A DNA stretch of 8,109 nt from JBDTCS01 sp039923455 (GTDB lineage Bacteria; Bacteroidota; Ignavibacteria; Palsa-1295): positions 1-8,109 of the forward strand of contig JBDTCS010000106.1 in assembly GCA_039923455.1 (NCBI GenBank). Direction: 5' to 3'. The position numbers and the translations under genes were made by a program. The notes under the pieces were generated by a model. It was not told where the DNA came from. It did no database searches and worked only from the letters and a program-made list of their open reading frames with translations. Positions 1 through 5,913 of the stretch are shown here, one piece after another; position 1 is the first letter of the stretch, and the number at the start of each line of letters is the position of its first letter.

Positions 1-79
1 AAGTCAAAAGTGTAAAGTGGCTGCTCCAAATATACCAAATGCCTCACAAAGATACTATGCAGACGGGTAGGCTCCCCGT

Positions 80-754
80 TCAACGAAATAATTGCACCAA
101 CTCCGCCAAGCTCTTCACGCTGGCGAAACGGCTGTCCGGAGAGTGATTCTGGGTGTTCGATCTGTCGATCCAAATCGGCCGAAACCCTGCCCCCAGCGCT
201 CCATGAATGTCGTGTGCAAGATTATCGCCTACATGATAACACTCCGCTTTCGTTCGATTCGCGACCCGTGCGGCGTGTTCAAAAATTTCCACTTCCGGCT
301 TCCAAGCTCCGACCTCTTGTGAGATCACGACAACTTCAAAATGGTCAAGAATTCCGGTCTTCTCAAGCTTCCGTCGCTGCTGCACTCCGGTACCGTTGCT
401 AATGATCCCTTTATGTTCAGTGCTTAGAGCCTTTAGGGTGGGGATCACGTCTGCGAACAGACACCAATTCGCTTCATAGGCCTCGACGTAGATCGCGGCT
501 CGTCTCGCCGCTTCACTTTCACTTAGATTTTGTCCAAACAATTCTCGCATTTGGAACAAGCGAAGTTCGGTGTAGGTGAGTTCACCCCGAGAGAACGGCT
601 TCCAATAGCGCTCGAAGAGCGACTCCCAAACTATGGGCAACTCAGCTTCAGAATATACAGTCTCCTCACCAAACTCCTTGTGCAAGTGAGAAAGCGCCGC
701 TCCGAGACTTCTTTCGTAGTCAAAAAGCGTGTGATCAATATCGAAGAAGATCAT
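80..754 (-). CDS. HAD-superfamily hydrolase, YjjG-like (probable pyrimidine nucleotidase)
   Basis: A 224-residue cytoplasmic phosphatase with all four HAD motifs. Motif I is FFDIDHT, with nucleophile Asp5 and acid/base Asp7. Motif II is the Ser119 of ISNGTG, motif III is Lys152 in AWKPE, and motif IV is VGDN (Asp177) with Asp182 following. An alpha-helical cap lies at about residues 15-100. The stretch from GIISNG through QQRRKLEKTGILDHF to ISQEVGAWKP closely resembles the E. coli YjjG group, whose members dephosphorylate non-canonical pyrimidine nucleotides and dUMP/dTMP. The length (YjjG is about 225 residues) and cap type also fit. The ATG at 752-754 places motif I at the extreme N-terminus, as is usual, but no Shine-Dalgarno sequence precedes it; an A-rich tract does. 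It lies 77 bp downstream of the serine hydrolase gene on the same strand, so co-transcription is possible. HAD membership is secure; the nucleotidase substrate is inferred, and another small phosphomonoester is possible. Confidence 0.88.
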   Translation of the reverse strand: MIFFDIDHTLFDYERSLGAALSHLHKEFGEETVYSEAELPIVWESLFERYWKPFSRGELTYTELRLFQMRELFGQNLSESEAARRAAIYVEAYEANWCLFADVIPTLKALSTEHKGIISNGTGVQQRRKLEKTGILDHFEVVVISQEVGAWKPEVEIFEHAARVANRTKAECYHVGDNLAHDIHGALGAGFRPIWIDRSNTQNHSPDSRFASVKSLAELVQLFR

Positions 755-831
755 CGTTCGCGATTTTTTTTCGAGATGCGTAGCTGAAATTTACCGACGG
801 GACTGGTCTCACGGTTCGCTTCCTGCAAAAA

Positions 832-2208
832 TTACTTTCGTGCGAAGATGGTCGAAGATCCATGTTGTGTGATAGTAAACTGATCGACGAGTCCGCTTTC
901 GTTCTTGTGAAACAGTATCTCGATCCCTGCTTTCGCATACCCGAATTTCAAATCGCCCGTCATTCTCAGCGGAAAGGCCGGCTGCCCGAACGCACGGCCG
1001 GTAAGTTGATCATCCGCTTTGGCGATGAGGAATTCCATTCCGAGCTCTTTGGAAAGGTATGTACCTTGACAGAGCGCAAGTATCTCCGCCGGAACAGGCA
1101 CGTCCGGCTCGATCGCGTAAGACGGTATATCACTCTTGCGGCCATAGACCAAACTGGTAACGTCTACAATGACATCGTTAAAATCAATATTGACACCATT
1201 CGCGATGAAGGAGATGATGGTACTATCACGCGGAAAAAAGGATGCAAAAGACCGAAATCCGTCGATGCTTCCGGAGTGACCGAACGAGTAGAGTTGATAG
1301 AACGGTGTCTTGAACATACCGGCTCCAAAGCCATCCTTCATAGTCGTCATTATCTCGAGGCTCTTCTTGCTCACTAACTTGTTGTCGAAGATAGCCCAAA
1401 GGAAAGTCGCCAAATCGCTTGGAGTCGAGATAACCGAACCTGCTCCGCCAGGGATACTCGGATCTGTTTCCGGTTGCGCAATCCATTCATTCGCCTTGAA
1501 TCGGTAGGAGGCTGCCTCTAAATGATCGGCCCGAATCTTCGTAGCGTAGTAGGTATTCTTCAGCCCAATTTTGCTTGTGATCCGAGCCTTGAGTTGCTCA
1601 GCATACGAACTCTTCATGATCCGCTCAAGAATATACCCGAGCAGCACGAAATTCGTATTGCTATATACTCCTTTCTCACCCGGTGCGAAGTCGGGTGCGC
1701 TCTTCTTGATGATGTCGATCATCTGATCACGTGTGTGCGGCACGGTCATCCAATCGGCATAGTCCGAGTCGTCGGTAAAACTATGCAAACCGCTGTGATG
1801 CCGCAACATCTGCTCGATGGTGATTAACTTTGCGTTAGAAATCTCCGGAAAGAACGCGGAAAGTTTTGTTTCGAGCTTGAGCTTGTGCTCGTCGATTAGC
1901 TGAAAGATCATCACGGCCGTGAACATCTTAGAGATCGAACCAATGCGATACTTGACTTCCGGCGTCGATGCCAGTTTGGTTGAACCATCCGAGCCGTAGA
2001 ATCCAACAGCCTTTGTATAGATGATCTTGCCATTCTTCGCAATCGCAATCGACCCCATCCACCGATTATTCTCTACCAATCGGGTGAGCGTTGTATCCAG
2101 CCTCGCGGTGTCTAATTTTGCGGGATCAAAACTTCCCTGTGCTACGGCGGATGAGTGAAGCACAGCAATTGACAGGAGGAGACCAAGAAGATTCAGCTTG
2201 CGAATCAT
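832..2208 (-). CDS. Exported serine hydrolase, beta-lactamase / class C PBP family (Pfam Beta-lactamase type)
   Basis: From the ATG at 2206-2208 this encodes 458 residues. I chose that start because it puts a standard signal peptide at the N-terminus: MIRK, a leucine-rich core, then AVA before Gln24, the likely signal peptidase I site. The same frame opens 13 codons earlier at an ATG at 2245-2247, which would bury the signal peptide behind a polar extension. The catalytic triad of the fold is visible: S-I-S-K (Ser91, Lys94), Y-S-N (182-184), and H-S-G (311-313) in the KTG position. The family's LRHHSGL and GAGSVISTPSDLA stretches are also present. Residues from about 372 form a C-terminal beta-rich domain of the kind that follows many of these enzymes. 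Relatives include beta-lactamases, D-aminopeptidases, esterases and PBP4*-like proteins, so the substrate cannot be named; antibiotic resistance should not be assumed. It probably acts in the periplasm or outside the cell. There is no Shine-Dalgarno sequence. Confidence 0.9.
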   Translation of the reverse strand: MIRKLNLLGLLLSIAVLHSSAVAQGSFDPAKLDTARLDTTLTRLVENNRWMGSIAIAKNGKIIYTKAVGFYGSDGSTKLASTPEVKYRIGSISKMFTAVMIFQLIDEHKLKLETKLSAFFPEISNAKLITIEQMLRHHSGLHSFTDDSDYADWMTVPHTRDQMIDIIKKSAPDFAPGEKGVYSNTNFVLLGYILERIMKSSYAEQLKARITSKIGLKNTYYATKIRADHLEAASYRFKANEWIAQPETDPSIPGGAGSVISTPSDLATFLWAIFDNKLVSKKSLEIMTTMKDGFGAGMFKTPFYQLYSFGHSGSIDGFRSFASFFPRDSTIISFIANGVNIDFNDVIVDVTSLVYGRKSDIPSYAIEPDVPVPAEILALCQGTYLSKELGMEFLIAKADDQLTGRAFGQPAFPLRMTGDLKFGYAKAGIEILFHKNESGLVDQFTITQHGSSTIFARK

Positions 2209-2289
2209 GGACTGATTTTGCGTTTGACTTTTTATGTAAGACAGCATGCGAAACGACGGTGAAACTTGAGGTCACACGTGGCGTCCAAA

Positions 2290-2321
2290 CAAAGGAATTT
2301 ATTTCCATTAAGGTTGCCAAA
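2290..2321 (-). promoter_or_regulatory. Candidate TTTG / TAnnTTTG-type promoter for the serine hydrolase
   Basis: Read on the minus strand, TTTG (2318-2321) is followed by exactly 20 bases and then TTCCTTTG (2290-2297). This matches the -33 and -7 elements of Bacteroidota primary sigma promoters (TTTG, about 19-21 bases, TAnnTTTG) with one mismatch in the second box. Transcription would start about 80 bases before the preferred ATG of the serine hydrolase. The elements are short and AT-rich DNA produces them by chance, so this is a suggestion only. Confidence 0.25.
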
Positions 2322-2488
2322 TTTTTAAAGCTTTCCCGACGGACAAAATCGGAAAATTGCAACCTAATTCTCGATAAAATCGTAAGAGTATCGTGGTTCA
2401 ATTGCCATCGTACCTATGTACCAATGGGTGGAACCGGCCGATAGCTTCTGCATGCTTCGGAAAAATCCAAACAAAATAATACGCTTGA

Positions 2489-2525
2489 TGCCAAGCCTGA
2501 GGCACAGGCAGAATTAGTCAGGCTT
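2489..2525. repeat. Cluster of overlapping inverted repeats upstream of the glucoamylase gene
   Basis: A perfect 8-bp inverted repeat, AAGCCTGA (2493-2500) and TCAGGCTT (2518-2525), flanks a 17-base loop. Inside it, GCCTG (2495-2499) can instead pair with CAGGC (2505-2509) across a 5-base loop, and TGCC (2489-2492) can pair with GGCA (2501-2504). The left arm therefore has competing partners. The element ends 38 bases before the glucoamylase ATG and abuts TACAAT (2525-2530), a possible -10 box, although no good -35 box stands 17 bases upstream of it. It could be a protein-binding operator or, if transcribed, alternative RNA hairpins in the leader. The pairings are read directly from the sequence; the function is inference. 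Confidence 0.4.
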
Positions 2526-2563
2526 ACAATCATTTTATTTCTCGTGGCACGGACGCAGAGCGA

Positions 2564-5005
2564 ATGGTCCGCACGAATACCACTATGGAATCTATTTCCG
2601 ATTCGGCAAATCTTCATGAGACTTTTGCTCCCGGTTGGCCCGGAATCCCTGCGCGATGGACCTCCAGCGCGAAGTCCGGAGTTGGCACTGCGATTAGCGA
2701 TGAAAGTCCTCTCTGGTTCACACTCAGCCACGGCGTGTTTAACGAGGTGTATTACCCACGTATCGATCAGGCCTGTATTCGCGACATGGGCTTCATCGTT
2801 ACCGATGGAGAGCGATTGTTTTCCGAAGAAAAGCGGGATTGCACCACGAGTATATCGTCGCTATTGGAAGGTGTTCCCGCCTTTAAGGTTACGAATATCT
2901 GCACGCAGGGATTGTACGAGATTGAGAAAGATATTATTGTCGATCCGCACGCGCCGGTGCTCTTGCAGCGGGTTCGGTTTCGGGCTTTGAAGCCAACCTC
3001 CGGTAGATATCGCCTCCATATTATTTTATCACCACATCTCGGAAATCAAGGTGGCGGAAATACTGGCTGGGTAGGCGACTACAAAGGTGTTCCAATGCTT
3101 TTTGCCAAGCGAGGTCAATGGGCACTCGCAGTCGCGTGTTCTCTTCCTTGGCGCAAACGCTCCGTAGGATTTGTGGGCATGTCCGATGGATGGAATGATC
3201 TGAAGCAACATAAGGAAATGACCTGGGAATATACTCGGGGCGAGAATGGCAATCTTGCACTGACGGCAGAGATCGAACTCGCATCGGAAGCTGTCACATT
3301 TGAAATCGCACTCGGTTTCGGGGTTGATGCAAACGAAGCAGGCCTTCGAGCACGCATCGCCCTCGAGACCGGTTTTGAGCCGCTTTACACGGAGTATGTA
3401 GCTCACTGGAGAGATTGGCAGAAGTCACTGTTGCCTCTCAATAGGGCGAACGATGCAAAGAATTTGTATCGTGTCAGTACCGCCGTCCTCAAGACGCATC
3501 AAGCGAAGAATTTTCCCGGCGGCACAATTGCGAGTCTCTCAATCCCATGGGGCTTCAGTAAGGGGGACGGAGACTTGGGCGGTTATCATTTAGTATGGCC
3601 CCGCGACATGGCACAAACAGCAGGTGCGCTCATCGCGTGTGGTTCGACCGCCGATGCGCGTCGAGCACTCGCATTTTTGCGTGCGACGCAGGAAGCAGAC
3701 GGGCATTGGGCGCAAAACATGTGGTTGGACGGAACGCCATATTGGAATGGCATTCAAATGGATGAAACGGCGCTACCACTTTTGCTCGTTGATCTTGCGC
3801 ATCGCGAGCATGTCATCGATAATTCCGAAGCATCGGCTTTCTGGCCCATGGTAAAGCGTGCCGCATCTTACTTGGCGAGGAATGGGCCGGTGAGTCCGCA
3901 AGATCGTTGGGAAGAAGATCCGGGCTATTCGCCATTCACCGTAGCTGCCGAGATTGCTGCTTTGCTCGCCGCAGCAGATTTGGCAATACTAAATAACGAG
4001 CACACGCTCGCGGAGTACTTTCGCGAACTTGCCGATATTTGGTACGCGAGCATCGATGAGTGGATGTACGAGACAGATACCGATTGGTGCACAGAGTATA
4101 ACGTCGATGGCTACTACGAACGCATCGCAGAGGTTACCATCGTCGATGGCGTTCGGCATCTCGGTAAGGACGTTCTTTTGCGAAATCATCAAAACAACGA
4201 TGCGGAATACTTTGCGAATCACATGGTGAGCCCCGATATGCTCGCATTAGTGCGTTTCGGATTGCGTGATGCAAAGGATAGTCGTATCCAAAATACTTTG
4301 AAAATTATCGATGCACGCCTGAAACTCGACACACCAGTCGGCCCGATCTGGCACAGATACGATGATGACGGTTATGGAGAGCACGAAGATGGTGCCCCGT
4401 TCGATGGAACGGGTATCGGGAGAGCGTGGCCGCTCTTAACAGGTGAACGCGCGCATTACGAACTTGCCGCAGGTAACGCGCAACAAGCAAAGGCGCTCCT
4501 GGCAACACTTGATTCCTTAGCCAACAATGGAGGTCTGATTCCGGAGCAAACCTGGGACGCTGCCGATATCCCCAAGCGTGAACTCTATTTTGGTAAGCCC
4601 TCTGGGTCGGCGATGCCGCTCGTGTGGGCACATGCGGAATACATAAAATTACTTCGATCCCTGCACGAAGGTAAGATCTTTGATATGCCACCGCAAACCG
4701 TCCAACGATATTTGGTGGATAAAACTGTTTCGATCCGTGCACTATGGCGATTCAACAACAAAATCCGTTCGATGCCAGCGGGAAGAATGCTTCGCGTTGA
4801 AACGATCGAGCGTGCGCAAATTCGGTGGACTGCCGATGGATGGAATACGAGCGTAGACGTTACAACCTCCGATGCAGGTATCGGTATGTACTTTGTAGAT
4901 TTGCCAACGATGCAAATACCCTCTGGTGGACAAATTCTTTTTACCTTTTTTTGGCTGGAGGCTAAATCTTGGGAAGGCGTGGACTCCAGCGTGCACGTGG
5001 GATAA
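2564..5005 (+). CDS. GH15 glucoamylase (glucan 1,4-alpha-glucosidase), bacterial three-domain type
   Basis: An 813-residue glycoside hydrolase expected to release beta-glucose from the non-reducing ends of maltooligosaccharides or glycogen-type glucans. Residues about 21-290 are a glucodextranase-like N-terminal beta-sandwich (FAPGWPGIPARWTSSAKSGVG, LSHGVFNEVYYPRIDQ). Residues about 300-700 are the (alpha/alpha)6 catalytic barrel. The barrel contains HLVWPRD (W345-D348), the general acid Glu450 in RWEED, GIGRAWPLLTGER (617-629), and the general base Glu661 in IPEQTWD. The acid and base are assigned by comparison with fungal glucoamylase E179 and E400. A C-terminal beta domain (about 715-813) ends with the ILFTFFWLEAKSWEG stretch. 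There is no signal peptide, so it is probably cytoplasmic, unlike secreted starch-degrading relatives. A second ATG at codon 8 (2585) is an equally reasonable start; neither has a strong ribosome binding site. It is followed after 36 bp by a HAD phosphatase gene, probably in the same transcript. Glucodextranase or another alpha-glucosidase specificity within GH15 is possible. Confidence 0.95.
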   Translation: MVRTNTTMESISDSANLHETFAPGWPGIPARWTSSAKSGVGTAISDESPLWFTLSHGVFNEVYYPRIDQACIRDMGFIVTDGERLFSEEKRDCTTSISSLLEGVPAFKVTNICTQGLYEIEKDIIVDPHAPVLLQRVRFRALKPTSGRYRLHIILSPHLGNQGGGNTGWVGDYKGVPMLFAKRGQWALAVACSLPWRKRSVGFVGMSDGWNDLKQHKEMTWEYTRGENGNLALTAEIELASEAVTFEIALGFGVDANEAGLRARIALETGFEPLYTEYVAHWRDWQKSLLPLNRANDAKNLYRVSTAVLKTHQAKNFPGGTIASLSIPWGFSKGDGDLGGYHLVWPRDMAQTAGALIACGSTADARRALAFLRATQEADGHWAQNMWLDGTPYWNGIQMDETALPLLLVDLAHREHVIDNSEASAFWPMVKRAASYLARNGPVSPQDRWEEDPGYSPFTVAAEIAALLAAADLAILNNEHTLAEYFRELADIWYASIDEWMYETDTDWCTEYNVDGYYERIAEVTIVDGVRHLGKDVLLRNHQNNDAEYFANHMVSPDMLALVRFGLRDAKDSRIQNTLKIIDARLKLDTPVGPIWHRYDDDGYGEHEDGAPFDGTGIGRAWPLLTGERAHYELAAGNAQQAKALLATLDSLANNGGLIPEQTWDAADIPKRELYFGKPSGSAMPLVWAHAEYIKLLRSLHEGKIFDMPPQTVQRYLVDKTVSIRALWRFNNKIRSMPAGRMLRVETIERAQIRWTADGWNTSVDVTTSDAGIGMYFVDLPTMQIPSGGQILFTFFWLEAKSWEGVDSSVHVG

Positions 5006-5041
5006 TTTTTGTTACGTGAAGATAACCGATCTAAAGTTCGC

Positions 5042-5662
5042 ATGAACAAACGCTCAGGCATTACAACTCTTTTTTTGGATATTGGTGGTGTCATACTCAC
5101 AAATGGTTGGGATGGCCCGATCAGAAAACGCGCAGCAGCTACTTTCGGGCTCGATTATGAAGAGATAAACGAGCGTCATCATCTAACATTCAGCACGTAT
5201 GAATCGGGCAAGATCGACATCCAGGAGTATCTAGATCGTGTCATCTTTTTTGCCGAGCGATCTTTTTCGAAAGCGGAATTTAAGGATTTCATGTTCAAAC
5301 AGTCGCAGCCCTTTCCGGATATGATCGAATTGATTCGTGAAACGAAGCGAGTCCATAATCTGAAGATCGTAACAGTCAGCAATGAAGCCCGTGAACTTAA
5401 TGACTACCGCGTGAACACCTTTGAGTTGCGAGGTTTCATCGACGTATTCGTGGTGTCATGCTTCGTACATTTTAGAAAACCGGACGCCGATATTTATCGC
5501 GTAGCACTTGACATTGCACAAGTCAATCCACAGAATGTGCTCTGCATCGACGATCGTGGGATGTTCGTCGATCAAGCCGTGCAACTTGGAATTCAAGGGC
5601 TCCATCACACAGACTACGCTTCCACACGTGCCAAACTCGCACAATTGGGATTAGGCGTATAA
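5042..5662 (+). CDS. HAD-superfamily (subfamily IA) hydrolase, YihX-like sugar-phosphate phosphatase candidate
   Basis: From the ATG at 5042 this encodes 206 residues. An in-frame TTG at 5009, three bases after the glucoamylase stop, would add 11 polar residues before motif I and is less likely. Motif I is LFLDIGGVIL, with nucleophile Asp13 but glycine at the usual acid/base position (residue 15). Motif II is Ser113 in VSNEA, motif III is Lys146 in FRKPD, and motif IV is CIDDR (Asp170, Asp171). The same D-x-G pattern is found in E. coli YihX, an active alpha-glucose-1-phosphate phosphatase, so the glycine does not mean the enzyme is dead. The sequence before motif III, SCFVHFRKP, differs from the common SxxxGxRKP and lines the active-site region. 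Its position 36 bp behind the glucoamylase suggests a role in alpha-glucan or glucose-phosphate metabolism. That role is inferred from context and not proved by the protein. Confidence 0.87.
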   Translation: MNKRSGITTLFLDIGGVILTNGWDGPIRKRAAATFGLDYEEINERHHLTFSTYESGKIDIQEYLDRVIFFAERSFSKAEFKDFMFKQSQPFPDMIELIRETKRVHNLKIVTVSNEARELNDYRVNTFELRGFIDVFVVSCFVHFRKPDADIYRVALDIAQVNPQNVLCIDDRGMFVDQAVQLGIQGLHHTDYASTRAKLAQLGLGV

Positions 5663-5822
5663 TAACAAAACGAAGCAGGCAAGTATGCAACGATGCCTAA
5701 GATCGGTCTGAACCTTCGCGGTAGTTAGATTCACATTGCGTGCGTAGCTTCAAACGAAGGAGTCTTTCAGTAGAATCGCACGACCAATCCAACGTGTGAC
5801 GGGAGTAAGCATACAAAGTTCG

Positions 5823-5833
5823 TACGGACCGTA
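5823..5833. repeat. Short inverted repeat TACGG-A-CCGTA upstream of zwf
   Basis: Five-base arms, TACGG (5823-5827) and CCGTA (5829-5833), lie symmetrically around a single base, 80 bases before the zwf ATG. The layout suits binding of a dimeric repressor or activator better than an RNA hairpin, because the one-base centre leaves no loop. Arms of this length occur by chance, so the operator reading is tentative. Confidence 0.25.
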
Positions 5834-5871
5834 ATGGGATACCACGTAGATCAGAGTATCGTTGTGAAATC

Positions 5872-5893
5872 TCGAGATCTCGATTATTTTTTT
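5872..5893 (+). promoter_or_regulatory. 12-bp palindrome followed by a T-tract before zwf (operator or weak terminator-like element)
   Basis: TCGAGATCTCGA (5872-5883) is a perfect 12-bp palindrome. It is followed by TTA and then seven Ts (5887-5893), 20 bases before the zwf ATG. As RNA it folds only as a 4-bp stem with a GAUC tetraloop, which is short for an intrinsic terminator despite the U-tract. As DNA it could be a regulator site overlapping the start of the zwf transcript. What is seen is the palindrome and the T-run; the role is not decided by the sequence. Confidence 0.35.
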
Positions 5894-5913
5894 GTAGTTG
5901 TTACGATAAGCAA

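Larger units (their letters stand above)
2209..2563. promoter_or_regulatory. Divergent intergenic region between serine hydrolase and glucoamylase
   Basis: About 355 bp separate the two divergent genes. The stretch is AT-rich, particularly around 2296-2380 and 2456-2482. I see no credible coding sequence; open frames that cross it run antisense or out of frame into the flanking genes and have no recognisable domain. It must hold the promoters for both directions. The left half carries a candidate Bacteroidota-type promoter for the hydrolase, and the right half carries a compact set of inverted repeats upstream of the glucoamylase. Both are listed separately. No rho-independent terminator is expected, because transcription leaves in both directions. 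Confidence 0.6.
5663..5913 (+). promoter_or_regulatory. Intergenic region and probable leader of zwf
   Basis: These 251 bp between the HAD gene and zwf hold no credible gene. A small frame opening at 5834 mostly overlaps zwf in another reading frame. Structures seen are: AGGCA/TGCCT (5677-5681 and 5694-5698, 12-base loop, no following T-run); CCTTCG/CGAAGG (5713-5718 and 5755-5760); TACGG-A-CCGTA (5823-5833); and a palindrome with T-tract at 5872-5893. The spacer is long compared with the 36-bp gap before it and the 8-base overlap after it, so zwf-pgl probably has its own promoter here. I could not place a convincing -35/-10 pair. Confidence 0.45.

Noticed and set aside
63..79. Hairpin ACGGG/CCCGT (63-67 and 75-79) just after the end of the minus-strand HAD gene, possible terminator
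   Set aside because: The stem is only 5 bp and no T-run follows on the minus strand, so it does not meet the usual form of an intrinsic terminator.
758..781. ATCTCGA next to an A/T tract upstream of the minus-strand HAD gene, also seen upstream of zwf
   Set aside because: The shared word is only 7 bases and lies at different distances from the two starts, so chance is a sufficient explanation.
835..847. CTTCG/CGAAAG hairpin at the 3' end of the serine hydrolase followed by five Ts past its stop
   Set aside because: The stem is about 4 bp with almost no loop; it is not convincing as a terminator.
862..1377. Plus-strand open frame of 171 codons opposite the serine hydrolase
   Set aside because: It is antisense to a gene with intact catalytic motifs and shows no domain of its own.
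2126..2401. Minus-strand open frame of 91 codons at the start of the serine hydrolase and its upstream region
   Set aside because: It overlaps the hydrolase signal-peptide region in a different frame, has no recognisable motif, and would remove the promoter region.
4585..5100. Minus-strand open frame of 171 codons opposite the 3' end of the glucoamylase
   Set aside because: It is antisense to the conserved glucoamylase C-terminal domain and the following HAD start, with no family resemblance.
5677..5698. AGGCA/TGCCT hairpin after the YihX-like HAD gene, possible terminator
   Set aside because: A 5-bp stem with a 12-base loop and no T-tract is too weak to call a terminator.
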